NCBI GenBank assembly: GCA_039794405.1
Contig: JBDIVL010000007.1
Span: 1 to 64,000, forward strand
Source of the DNA: JBDIVL01 sp039794405
GTDB lineage: Bacteria > Planctomycetota > Brocadiia > Brocadiales > Brocadiaceae
DNA: 64,000 nt
Direction of reading: 5' to 3'
The notes under the pieces were generated by a model. That model searched no databases, was not told where the DNA came from, and was given only the letters and a program-made list of their open reading frames with translations. Positions 1 through 8,676 of the stretch are shown here, one piece after another. Made by a program: the position numbers and the translations under genes. Numbering within the stretch: the stretch's first letter is position 1; every line of letters begins with the position of its first letter.

Positions 1-107
1 GGTAAATCCGTCTTCACATGCGTCCCCTGTATATACCCCGCATTCGATACCCCACCAACCACCACCGACGCCCCTATCATCAACGCTCCTATCCATCTCC
101 CTTTCAT
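1..107 (-). CDS. Secreted protein, N-terminal fragment running off the window edge
   Basis: The first 35 codons of a leftward gene are present; the rest lies beyond base 1. The peptide begins MKGRWIGALMIGASVVVGG and continues VSNAGYIQGTHVKTDL. This is a textbook signal peptide: two basic residues, a hydrophobic core, and a likely cleavage after SNA. On the minus strand AAGGTGA lies just before the ATG, and a stronger AGGAGG lies 12 nt upstream. Codons are richer in G than in the neighbours. The mature product cannot be identified from this fragment. A spurious rightward reading frame of 96 codons overlaps it and should be ignored. Confidence 0.7.
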   Translation of the reverse strand, partial: MKGRWIGALMIGASVVVGGVSNAGYIQGTHVKTDL

Positions 108-847
108 CTCTTCACCTTACCTCCTGTAACTATAACCAGAATATTTAACACACCACTATCACGGCATATTCTTAACTCCACAACACTTTCTCTACTTCCT
201 TATAAAACTAGCGATTCACCTCCCTTCTTTAGACATTTAAATTTTGGTAATTTGTACGGTTACACTATCGCAATAATTGTACCATTCACTATTTCTCGGC
301 GAACTTAAAAATTAAATGTTTGTGAAACAAAGACTTATATCTAACAACCCAAAAAAATGCATTTACAGCAAAAGACTATAATTGGTCACAAAAAATAAAG
401 ACCTTTCGAGAAATTTGGTTCTATCTATTTAAAAATAAACGCTATAAGACATGACTATTTATGGTCACAAAATACTTCACTATAGTCACATCTTAATCCT
501 TCCGGATGATCTCCCTTAACTTCGGGAGGTCATTGTTGGGACCATCCAAAAAATTCTGAAAAATAATGTATTCGTACAACCTGTAGGGAAGTTATTGAAA
601 TACCACCTTACTGCCAGTACATTCAGAATACTTTTTGAACATCCCCATATGTTAAGCATTGGCCTGTACGTTTTGATTGGCTCTAGGGATAGAAAACATG
701 CCAAACATTTCAGTCCAATCGTGGACGATTGAACCAATCCTTTTATCCATGCCGCCTAAAAACCACTCAATTAATAATGAAAATCCTATTACAATTAAAT
801 CAATGATTCAGGGATTCAAGGATTGGTCATCTTGAATGTTGAATATG
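108..847. promoter_or_regulatory. Intergenic region with repeated TGTGAC-type boxes
   Basis: No gene is convincing here. Read on the minus strand, three related boxes share TGTGAC followed by AT-rich bases and ATAGT(C): at 374-390 and 453-469 (79 bp apart) and a shorter one at 479-490. They lie upstream of the leftward secreted protein gene and could be operator sites (the TGTGA half-site recalls CRP/FNR regulators), but no regulator is identified. Bases 640-740 hold a dispersed repeat related to copies near 40.8 and 55.7 kb. Confidence 0.35.
640..740 (-). repeat. Dispersed intergenic repeat (GGTTCAATC family)
   Basis: Read leftward this segment aligns with 55669-55760 over roughly 90 bases: both carry GTCCACRATTG, then GAAA-GTTT, ATGTTTTC, CCAATCAAAA and CAGGCC in the same order and spacing. 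A shorter relative lies at 40787-40850, and a bare palindromic version at 15182-15211. It is non-coding, although a 73-codon open frame runs through it. Confidence 0.6.
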
Positions 848-2242
848 CTATACGGGTTGTACCTTTTCAAATAATTGTAACTTCATTAATCTGTTGCGAA
901 GTGTGGTTCTGGGGATGCCTAGAATTTCGGCCATTTTTACCTGATTGCCATTCGTTTTTTGGTGTGCCCATTGGATAAGTTTTTTTTCAACTTCCGTGAG
1001 CGTATCTTGTAAGTTTATTGATTCCCTATTGTAAAGGTCCATTGATAAAAGATCGGTACGTATATCAATCCTCCTTAAATATTCAGGAAGCGTTTCTAAC
1101 GAAATACCGTTTGATTCGGAGGAGAATGCAACAGCATGTTCAATAACATTTTCTAACTCTCTTACATTCCCGGGCCAATTATAGTTTAACAAAGCACTCA
1201 TTGCTTCTTGTGAAACACCCGGTAAAGCATCTTCGTTCTGAGATATGAACTTTTTCAAAAAGTAATTGACCAAGCCTGATATATCCTCTTTTCGCTCACG
1301 GAGCGGTGGGATATTAACTGGTACAACATTCAACCTGTAATATAAATCATCTCTAAAATATCCTTCTTTTACATGATCTAAAAGATCTTTCTTTGTTGCA
1401 CATATAACTCTTACATCCACGCAAATGGTCTCTTCACCTCCAACCCTCTCAAATGTTCTTTCTTGAAGCACACGCAACAATTTAACCTGCATATCCAGAG
1501 GAATATCATCAACATCATCTAAAAAAATTGATCCTCCATGAGCCAGCTCAAATCTCCCACGCCTTGTTTTGACTGCACCTGTGAAAGCACCCTTTTCATG
1601 TCCAAAGAGCTCGCTCTCTAATATTTCTCTGTTCAACGCCGCACAACTTACTCTAATAAAAGGACCTATTCTCCTGTTACTGTGGTAGTGAATGGCACCC
1701 GCTATCTTTTCTTTTCCTGTTCCGCTTTCACCTCGAATGAGCACCGTTGTATCTCTGTCAGAAACACTTTTAACAGTTTCGATCACTTTCCTCATAGCCT
1801 CACTGTTTCCGATAATGTTATCGAATTCAAATTCAGCCTGTATTTCTTCTCTTAAGCGGTTTACTTCGGCCGTCGTACTTTTATGCTGTAACGCCCTTTG
1901 GAGTTTAATGATTAGTTCATCTGTAGAAAATGGTTTTGCAATATAGTCATACGCACCTTCTTTAATCGCCGACACAGCACTCTCCAGAGTGCCATAAGCT
2001 GTCATAATAACAACAATAATTTCCTGATTATATCTTTTGATCTCTTTAAGAAGATCTATTCCACTCATACCAGATAACCTTAAATCCGTCACTACAACAT
2101 CATACTCTCCAGACTTCACCATCCTTAATCCATCCAAAGCGTTATCTATTGATTTTACGTCATACCCTTCTTTTCTGAGTTGGCTTTCTAAGGATATTCT
2201 CATCAACTTTTCATCGTCTACTATTAGCACCTTACTACTCAT
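848..2242 (-). CDS. NtrC-family sigma54-dependent response regulator
   Basis: 464 residues, the normal length for the family. An N-terminal receiver domain (1-120) has acidic residues D9 and D10 and phospho-acceptor D53 in VVTDLRLSG. The AAA+ domain (about 140-370) has Walker A GESGTGKE and the sigma54-contact loop GAFTGA. Its Walker B reads FLDDVDD, where the family usually has FLDE, so the catalytic glutamate position is aspartate. A Fis-type helix-turn-helix closes the protein (NQVKMAEILGIPRTTL). AGGAG lies 7 nt before the ATG. It follows the histidine kinase gene on the same strand, so the two form a two-component system activating sigma54 promoters; the signal and targets are unknown. 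Confidence 0.95.
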   Translation of the reverse strand: MSSKVLIVDDEKLMRISLESQLRKEGYDVKSIDNALDGLRMVKSGEYDVVVTDLRLSGMSGIDLLKEIKRYNQEIIVVIMTAYGTLESAVSAIKEGAYDYIAKPFSTDELIIKLQRALQHKSTTAEVNRLREEIQAEFEFDNIIGNSEAMRKVIETVKSVSDRDTTVLIRGESGTGKEKIAGAIHYHSNRRIGPFIRVSCAALNREILESELFGHEKGAFTGAVKTRRGRFELAHGGSIFLDDVDDIPLDMQVKLLRVLQERTFERVGGEETICVDVRVICATKKDLLDHVKEGYFRDDLYYRLNVVPVNIPPLRERKEDISGLVNYFLKKFISQNEDALPGVSQEAMSALLNYNWPGNVRELENVIEHAVAFSSESNGISLETLPEYLRRIDIRTDLLSMDLYNRESINLQDTLTEVEKKLIQWAHQKTNGNQVKMAEILGIPRTTLRNRLMKLQLFEKVQPV

Positions 2243-2278
2243 AAATCACTCCTAAGTTAAATCTTTAACACAATATGC

Positions 2279-2335
2279 TACCAGCGGTCAACTGTAGCTT
2301 CTGCCCAATTGCTGATAGCTGACTGCTGATAGTTC
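2279..2335. repeat. Dispersed TGATAGCTGA-type repeat
   Basis: This short intergenic repeat is built from GCTGATAGCTGACTGCTGATAG and CAGCGGTCA words. Related copies lie at 13696-13752, 16131-16180 and 50755-50838. Here it occupies the 102-bp gap between kinase and regulator genes. Confidence 0.6.
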
Positions 2336-2344
2336 ACAATCTTA

Positions 2345-4666
2345 TCAAATTACCGTAACCTTTCTTACCGGTAAACATATATAAAATGTCGTTCCTTCGC
2401 CTGGCCTACTCTTAACGGTTATACTTCCATTATGGTCGTCAATAATTCTTTTACTGATTGCAAGGCCCAACCCGCTCCCCATTTCTTTTGTCGTAAAAAA
2501 TGGATTAAATATTTTATTAATAATCTCTTCTCGAATCCCACACCCTGTATCAGCAATCTCAATTTGTATACTTGATGGCTGATAATCACAATAACCCGTC
2601 TTAATTGTTATGCTACCTCCGTTCAGCATACTATCTAATGCGTTTACGATGATATTGATAATAACTTGTGAAATATTATCTGCATCTCCATAAATTTCAG
2701 GCAAATTGGGAAATAAAACCTTTTCCAGACGGACACTTTGCTCTTTTATCCTATGGTCTACAAATCGCAATGAGCCTTCAACAATTTCGTTCAAATTATG
2801 ACTTGACATATGTAAAGAATACGGTCTGGAAAATGCCATCAGTTGTTTTACAATAACTTCGATGCGCTTCAAACCTTCAGACATTAAATCAAGAAAGCCC
2901 AAATTTTGCGATACATTCCCGGGTTCTTTTATCATCATTTTTACAAAGTTCTGTAATCCCCCGAGTGGGTTATTTATCTCATGCGCCACACCTGCAGCCA
3001 ATTCACCAACAGCAGCCAAACGCTCAGCCTGAATCAATTGCAACTCCATTCTTTTCCTTTCCGTAACGTCTCTGCAAATCCACTGAATTGTTTCTTTATT
3101 ACCATGCTCAATAACACAAGCACTAATACTTGTAGGAATAAGCCTTCCATCACTGTGTTGGCAGTCAAGATTGTCAAGCATTCCGGATCTTTCTCTATTT
3201 ATTGTCACCAGCAACCGTTCCGTCTTTTCCCGGTCATACTCGGGAACAATTTCCCATATCTTTTTTTTACTCAATTCATACTTTGAGTATCCAGTTAATT
3301 CTTCAGCTTTTTTGTTTGAGTCGATAATCTGCGCTGTTTTAACATCCAGAGTAAAAATGGCATCATTTGCTAAATTAATAGATTCCCTGTATTTTTCTTC
3401 CGATTCTCTCAACTGTGCAGTTCTTTCCCGGATCTTTAATTCGAGACCCGCATAAAATTCTTCCAGTTTTTCAGCCATCTTATTAAACTCTGATGCAAGT
3501 ACCCCTACTTCATCTCTTGAGTTAACTGAAATACGGTGTCTAAGGTCTCCTTTCCCAATTGCATTTGCACCCTGAACCAACTGAAGAATAGGATGGGTTA
3601 TTCCATGCGCTAAAACAAAAATGATAATTACAATAATCGATACACTAACCACGGCAAGAGTAATTACCTGATTTTTTAATTCTGCAATAGGTTTAAAGGC
3701 CTCAGACGTATCCTGTTTTACAATCAATCCCCATTTTAATTGAGGTATATAGCGGAAAGCCATAAGGACTTTTGTTCCCCGGTAATCAAGAGATTCTATA
3801 ATACCTTCCTCCTTGTCATCTAACATAAAAGATTCCGGAACAAACAATTTTATCGGCGTGCTCGTTTTTAATGCCGCATTCTCAAGATGCCGTGTATTAT
3901 TGAGAAATACCAAACGATCTTCTTCGCGACGCACAAGTATGGATTCGCCTGTTTCTCCCCTGCCTGACCAGTCCTGTATCAGGGGGTCTATGACATTATT
4001 CATATTCACACGGATAAGTACAATGCCATTAATAACCTCCGTTTCTTCCATGGTAATGATATCCATTCTTTTCGTAACGCTAAAAAAGGTCATTCCTATT
4101 TGTTTTGTATACTCTGAATAATGGATATCTTTAAAAGGCATATCATTTCTTTCTAATACAGTGAGATAGTGTCTGTAATCACTATCTACTAATCCCATAT
4201 TCGATTCGGTAGTAGATATTACAATTTCACCATTTTCTATATCCAATATTGATATTTCGTCACAATAAATAAATTTTTTCTTGAGCTGGTCCAGATATTC
4301 TAAAAGTCTTTTATAATAAAGTTGACCAATTTCTGACTCCTTCATTTTATCAATAGTGTGAAATGCTTTTCTTAAATAGAGCAGGTTAGAGAATGATATT
4401 TCCAATGATTTGTTCGTAGAAAGGACGCCAACATCAACAATCCTTTCCTGCAACCAGGTATTCAGTTGAGTCTTTTTTAAATCTGAAATAGAAGTCAGTT
4501 TTTCAATTACCCTCTCATTTAAAGCCTTCTTTCCGCTATTGTATGCCTTACTGCTGACGATTAAGATAGGAAATGTTGTCATAAGTATGAAATAGCAGAT
4601 AAGTTTGACCTTGATACTCTTGAAAAAAGCAACAAAGCTTATTATTCTGTCACCGGTTTTAGCCAT
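2345..4666 (-). CDS. Membrane sensor histidine kinase (extracytoplasmic sensor-HAMP-PAS-HisKA-HATPase)
   Basis: 773 residues. One membrane helix near 18-40 and a second near 333-355 flank a large extracytoplasmic sensor domain of the Cache type. A HAMP linker (about 356-408), a short coiled coil and a PAS domain (about 423-545) follow. The HisKA box reads GVAHEINNPLGG with phospho-acceptor H562. The ATPase domain shows the N box (NIIVNALDSM), G1 (DTGCGI), F (FNPFFTTK) and G2 (GSGLGLAIS). It lies directly upstream of the NtrC-type regulator, its probable partner, and is divergent from the beta-propeller gene. The ligand cannot be told from sequence. Confidence 0.95.
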   Translation of the reverse strand: MAKTGDRIISFVAFFKSIKVKLICYFILMTTFPILIVSSKAYNSGKKALNERVIEKLTSISDLKKTQLNTWLQERIVDVGVLSTNKSLEISFSNLLYLRKAFHTIDKMKESEIGQLYYKRLLEYLDQLKKKFIYCDEISILDIENGEIVISTTESNMGLVDSDYRHYLTVLERNDMPFKDIHYSEYTKQIGMTFFSVTKRMDIITMEETEVINGIVLIRVNMNNVIDPLIQDWSGRGETGESILVRREEDRLVFLNNTRHLENAALKTSTPIKLFVPESFMLDDKEEGIIESLDYRGTKVLMAFRYIPQLKWGLIVKQDTSEAFKPIAELKNQVITLAVVSVSIIVIIIFVLAHGITHPILQLVQGANAIGKGDLRHRISVNSRDEVGVLASEFNKMAEKLEEFYAGLELKIRERTAQLRESEEKYRESINLANDAIFTLDVKTAQIIDSNKKAEELTGYSKYELSKKKIWEIVPEYDREKTERLLVTINRERSGMLDNLDCQHSDGRLIPTSISACVIEHGNKETIQWICRDVTERKRMELQLIQAERLAAVGELAAGVAHEINNPLGGLQNFVKMMIKEPGNVSQNLGFLDLMSEGLKRIEVIVKQLMAFSRPYSLHMSSHNLNEIVEGSLRFVDHRIKEQSVRLEKVLFPNLPEIYGDADNISQVIINIIVNALDSMLNGGSITIKTGYCDYQPSSIQIEIADTGCGIREEIINKIFNPFFTTKEMGSGLGLAISKRIIDDHNGSITVKSRPGEGTTFYICLPVRKVTVI

Positions 4667-4771
4667 CTTAAAAATAACCCCTGTATTGAAAATTATTCAA
4701 GATCTGAGAAATTTAGGTTTTCCTTACCTGTAGTATTACCGTATAAAAACTTCTTTTTAGCATGTCTTTTA

Positions 4772-4800
4772 TTGACAGATCAAAACATTTATATTATTAT
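4772..4800 (+). promoter_or_regulatory. Sigma70-type promoter of the beta-propeller gene
   Basis: TTGACA at 4772-4777, a 17-bp spacer and TATTAT at 4795-4800. The start codon is at 4862, leaving a leader of about 55 nt. Confidence 0.7.
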
Positions 4801-4861
4801 GATTCTGAGTAGACAATATATTGATCCTTCCATATAATTTTAACAAAAAGAGGCTGCCGAA

Positions 4862-6019
4862 ATGAGAATAAATATTGTTATCCATTTCTTTATTATATTA
4901 GCATTAGCCTTTTCACAATTCAAACCTATACAGGCAGAACCATCAAAAATCCCATGGCAGATGTTTAGAGGAGATATGTATCATACAGGTCGAAGCATTC
5001 ACAAAGGAGCACAGACGAACGCATTGAAATGGTCTTTTAAAATTGACACCCGTATTACCTCTTCTCCATCTGTTGGGCCTGACGGCACTATTTACTTTGG
5101 TTCTATAGACGGTAGATTATATGCCATCAATCAGAACGGCACCAAAAAGTGGGCTTTTCAGGTAGGCAGTGAAATAACAGCTTCACCTGCTATCGGTGAC
5201 GATGGTACAATCTATGTGGGTTCCAGAGATAAAAAGATGTATGCTGTTACTCAAGAGGGAAAACTTAAGTGGACATTCGAGACTGGTGGTCTTATCCTCT
5301 CTTCCGCAGCAGTAACAACTGACACCCTTTACTTTGGGTCGGATGATAATTCTCTCTACGTTCTTACGCTTGATGGTAAATTAAAATGGAAATATACCGG
5401 TAAAAGTAACATCACCGCTGCACCGGCAATAGCAGCAGACGGAACTGTTTATCTTTTTGAAACAGGCGGGGCGTTGCATGCATTGTCACCGGATGGAACC
5501 GAAAAGTGGATAAAACGGATTGGAACCGGTGTATATCACTCTTTTTCTTCGCCGTCAATAGGTTCTGATGGAACTGTGTACGTAGGAACTGACAGTGGAA
5601 GGGTAGTTGCCGTTAAACCAAACGGCAGTATAAAATGGTATGTTAATACAGGAAAGGCCGTTCACAGCACGCCTGCTATTACAAAGGACGGAACTGTTGT
5701 ATTTGGCTCATACAATGGTTTTGTATATGCCGTTCTTCCTGAATGCAAACTCAAATGGAGCTATAAGACAAACAACTGGGTAGAATCCTCTCCTGCTATT
5801 GATTCAGAGGGCACTATCTACATAGGATCAAGCGATGGAAAACTCTACGCTATCAATACAGACGGCACCTTGAAATGGTCATTTCAAACGAAAGACGCCA
5901 TCGAATCATCTCCGGCTATAGGACCGGATGGTACAATCTATATCGGATCAAACGATAGCCACTTATATGCTATCGGTGATGTTTCCCAGGGGTCGTCAAT
6001 ACCTATATTCGAGGAATAA
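4862..6019 (+). CDS. Secreted PQQ-like beta-propeller repeat protein
   Basis: 385 residues with a signal peptide (hydrophobic residues 4-20, likely cut after IQA). The mature part is almost entirely repeats of about 40 residues with the pattern SSPAIGPDGTIYIGS-DG-LYAIN-DG-LKW, giving about eight blades of the PQQ-enzyme-repeat/BamB-like fold. No catalytic dehydrogenase residues or cytochrome motif is visible, so it is more likely a binding or scaffold protein of the periplasm or outer membrane than an enzyme. It has its own promoter, divergent from the histidine kinase. Confidence 0.85.
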   Translation: MRINIVIHFFIILALAFSQFKPIQAEPSKIPWQMFRGDMYHTGRSIHKGAQTNALKWSFKIDTRITSSPSVGPDGTIYFGSIDGRLYAINQNGTKKWAFQVGSEITASPAIGDDGTIYVGSRDKKMYAVTQEGKLKWTFETGGLILSSAAVTTDTLYFGSDDNSLYVLTLDGKLKWKYTGKSNITAAPAIAADGTVYLFETGGALHALSPDGTEKWIKRIGTGVYHSFSSPSIGSDGTVYVGTDSGRVVAVKPNGSIKWYVNTGKAVHSTPAITKDGTVVFGSYNGFVYAVLPECKLKWSYKTNNWVESSPAIDSEGTIYIGSSDGKLYAINTDGTLKWSFQTKDAIESSPAIGPDGTIYIGSNDSHLYAIGDVSQGSSIPIFEE

Positions 6020-6132
6020 TTTCCCTCGCTCATCTTCTCATCAAATCTTACGTAAGGTTTCCCTCATACGGCTTTCCTTCTTTTTAAAGAGTGGTGCGAA
6101 ACAGGAACAACAAAAAACGAAGGAGAAACCAC

Positions 6133-7449
6133 ATGAATAAATTACAACAATACTTGTATTACGTACGTTCAAGCTTCTGGTTTGTACCTAGTCTAATCAT
6201 CTTGGGTGCTGTCATACTCGCTATTGGCTTAGTCAAAACCGATACGTTCATCGACCGGCAAATGCTTGACCGCTGGCCGCGGTTCTTCGGTAGAAGCGCA
6301 GAAGGTTCGCGTGCCCTGCTCGTGGCTATCGCCGGCTCAATGGTCACGATAGCGGGAACCGTATTCTCGATCACCTTAGTCGCCCTTTCACTGGCCTCCA
6401 GCCAGTACACATCCCGGGTACTTCGCACCTTCATGCGCGATCGTATTAACCAAACTGTGCTTGGTGTGTTTGTAGGCATTTTCGCATACTGCCTGGTGGT
6501 TCTCCGAACTATCCGGGAAAGTGATGAAGGAACGTTTATCCCAACACTAGCCGTGCTGTTCGGGTTAATCCTGGGGTTCGCAGGAATCGCCTTCCTTATC
6601 TTCTTCATTCACCATATCGCGACATCCATCCAAGCCTCCCAGATTATCGCAGAAATATCCGAAGAGACACTCAGGGCAGTAGATCATCTGTTCCCGGAAA
6701 AGGCCAGAGGAGAGGATACCGGCGACAGCGGACCTGACCCGGATTACAAGGGACAAACATGGCGCCCCGTACCAGCCATGAAAACAGGGTACATCCAACA
6801 GATCGACATAGCCAAGTTGCTGGAGTTTGCTGTTGAGCGTAGAACATTGGTACGGGTGGAACGGTGTATCGGCGAGTTTCTAATCGAAGGGACGCCGTCG
6901 ATATCTGTCCTGGCAACCAACCCATTGAACGAAAAGGACATCCGCCGACTTGGCTCGGTTCACACGGTCGGTCGGGAACGCTCGCTAGACCAGGATGTTG
7001 CATTCGGCATACGGCAACTGGTAGATGTGGCCCTCAAGGCACTGTCGCCAGGGGTCAACGATACCACAACGGCCATCATGTGCATCGATCACCTTACGGC
7101 AATCCTGATCCGTCTGATTAACCGCCGAATCGAGTCACATCACCGAACCTCGGACGGCAAGGTGCGGGTATTAACACACAGCCCTACGTTTGCTAGTCTA
7201 ATAACGGAATCTTTCGACCAGATTCGCCAGAATGCCGGCGGCAATGTAGCCGTTCTGAGCCGTCTACTCCAGTCTCTAGAAACGTTAGCCAACTGGACAT
7301 TGATCTCAACACGACGGAGTGTGCTACTTGAACAAGTGCGAGCAGTTGTGGAATTGGGACACCGCAGTGTTCCCTCACCGTCGGATCGCCAGCATGTTGT
7401 TTCACAGTCGGCACGTATAATCGCCTTGTTGGATACGAAGAACCCGTAG
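6133..7449 (+). CDS. DUF2254-type predicted membrane protein
   Basis: 438 residues from the ATG at 6133, chosen because AGGAG sits 7 nt upstream at 6121; an in-frame ATG at 6091 lacks a ribosome site. Four hydrophobic segments occupy the first 180 residues (near 13-35, 60-85, 105-125 and 135-160), followed by a soluble part with RRTLVRVERCIGEF and LSPGVNDTTTA. These features match the DUF2254 family, of unknown function. Base composition is clearly more GC-rich than its neighbours (about 60% in sampled lines, against about 40% elsewhere), suggesting horizontal acquisition. Confidence 0.8.
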   Translation: MNKLQQYLYYVRSSFWFVPSLIILGAVILAIGLVKTDTFIDRQMLDRWPRFFGRSAEGSRALLVAIAGSMVTIAGTVFSITLVALSLASSQYTSRVLRTFMRDRINQTVLGVFVGIFAYCLVVLRTIRESDEGTFIPTLAVLFGLILGFAGIAFLIFFIHHIATSIQASQIIAEISEETLRAVDHLFPEKARGEDTGDSGPDPDYKGQTWRPVPAMKTGYIQQIDIAKLLEFAVERRTLVRVERCIGEFLIEGTPSISVLATNPLNEKDIRRLGSVHTVGRERSLDQDVAFGIRQLVDVALKALSPGVNDTTTAIMCIDHLTAILIRLINRRIESHHRTSDGKVRVLTHSPTFASLITESFDQIRQNAGGNVAVLSRLLQSLETLANWTLISTRRSVLLEQVRAVVELGHRSVPSPSDRQHVVSQSARIIALLDTKNP

Positions 7450-7512
7450 TCATGTAAAAAACAAGGACCTATCTTAAATTATAAATAAGGCAAAATATGT
7501 GGCTTAAAAAAT

Positions 7513-7640
7513 AAATGGGTAAATGGCTGAATAACTAAATGGCTAAATGGTTAGATGGTTGTTACGAGAGAAAAGTTTTAACTGTAAAATAATATTCAAC
7601 CATGTAACCATCCAGCCATCTGACCATTTATCCGTTTAAC
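7513..7640. repeat. Imperfect inverted repeat
   Basis: The left arm repeats AAATGG-TAAATGG-TAGATGGTTG, and the right arm carries the complement (CAACCATGTAACCATC, CCATCTGACCATTTATCC). Transcribed, it would fold into a long interrupted hairpin. The arms are themselves made of an internally repeated seven-base word. Confidence 0.6.
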
Positions 7641-8005
7641 CTTCTGATTCGTTAAGAATGGGTAATTTGATAACCGGGCCATGTTATTATCCAAAATTAC
7701 ATTTCAATTACTCATAAAAAGCATTGCGTAATAAATATAATGTAGAAGTTGTCAAATTGTGTACCAACGTATAAAGATCGGTGAATTCGACATAAAGACA
7801 GCGCCTTAACCTACACCCTACCCAGGCTTTCAATAAGATGGATGAAGCGAAGTGAACTTACCATGGCGTCTCTTTTCACACAATCTCTTGTGAATTGGAA
7901 TCTACCCTTTTTTCCTTTTCCACTGTAGCATTGATGTATCTTTTATATATATTACTTTCTATTATGCACGTGTAATAAATAAGGTGCTCTTTAATAGCGC
8001 ACTAC

Positions 8006-8056
8006 TGTGACACGTCACACTTCTGTAACTGCACACTTCTGTAACAAGTCACACTC
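8006..8056. repeat. Clustered TGTGAC / CACACTTCTGTAAC repeats, possible insertion-sequence end relic
   Basis: TGTGACACGTCACA (8006-8019) overlaps CACACTTCTGTAAC (8016-8029), which is repeated exactly at 8032-8045 and followed by AAGTCACACTC. A related stretch with CACTTCTGTGACAGGG lies at 45749-45775, and both are followed by T-rich sequence with GTTACAAA. Clusters of short repeats like this are typical of the ends of IS21-type elements, but no transposase gene is nearby. Confidence 0.35.
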
Positions 8057-8169
8057 TCATGATTTTCATTTAATACCCTGTTTATTTTTCTGTTACAAAC
8101 GGTTTACCTTATATAATCTCAGTTCAGAAGTAATAAATTAGGCTTTCGGTGACTTTTTATAACGCTTAT

Positions 8170-8262
8170 GTAGGAGAGAACCTTGTGTTCGTCCCTTGCT
8201 CTGCACAATTCAAAAAATTTATTTTTGTTCCCTATTTGAGCGAACACAAGGTTCTCCCCTAC
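8170..8262. repeat. Inverted repeat with 22-bp arms
   Basis: GTAGGAGAGAACCTTGTGTT continuing to CG (8170-8191) is complementary to 8241-8262 at 21 of 22 positions, separated by 49 bp. Flanking words (CTTTCGGTGACTTTTTA before, ATTCCTATACGTT after) recur in opposite orientation around 61838-61880. This suggests one family of small mobile hairpin elements. Confidence 0.65.
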
Positions 8263-8661
8263 AACAGAATATTGAAATTCCTATACGTTAAATTAAACTT
8301 CTTCTTTCAGAAAGCACACTTTTCTCTTCATGGCATATTTTTTGATAACATCCTCATAGATTGCAAACTTTAATTTAAGACTAATCTTAAAAGTATCACT
8401 AGGCTGTTTTTCTATACCATTAAAATTCTTTACGGGACGGGAAAGGTAAGGTATCATCTCCATGAGATGCTTTACTTGTAAAACAAAAATACCACTCATT
8501 CCAACATTACAAATTTTCCTCTTTCCACATAATCAGCAATCCCGCATTATTCATTGTAAAAATTATTTCCTCATTGAGTTAATCTTTGTCCCTATCTCTA
8601 AGAGAATTCCACATCAAGGAGAAATCACATAACCAGAAACAAGAATATAGACTTTTACTAA

Positions 8662-8669
8662 GGGGGGGG
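8662..8669 (+). promoter_or_regulatory. Homopolymer G tract in the ribosome-binding region
   Basis: Eight consecutive G residues are followed by AG and TTTTG before the ATG at 8677. They sit where the Shine-Dalgarno sequence should be. Tracts of this length can slip during replication and change ribosome-site strength or spacing. Confidence 0.4.
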
Positions 8670-8676
8670 AGTTTTG

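Larger units (their letters stand above)
7450..8676. other. 1.2-kb gene-poor gap with several repeats
   Basis: The gap holds an imperfect inverted repeat (arms 7513-7564 and 7597-7640), a cluster of CACACTTCTGTAAC repeats (8006-8056), and a 22-bp inverted repeat (8170-8262). A leftward 68-codon open frame at 8293-8499 has no clear ribosome site and is not called. The rest is AT-rich and featureless to me. It also carries the untranslated leader of the large secreted protein gene. Confidence 0.6.

Noticed and set aside
18..308. 96-codon rightward open frame at the left edge
   Set aside because: It is the antisense of the signal-peptide gene starting at base 107 (leftward) and its Pro/His/Arg-rich product has no ribosome site.
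8293..8499. 68-codon leftward open frame
   Set aside because: No ribosome site, overlaps the flank of an inverted repeat, and I recognise no family; not excluded but unsupported.
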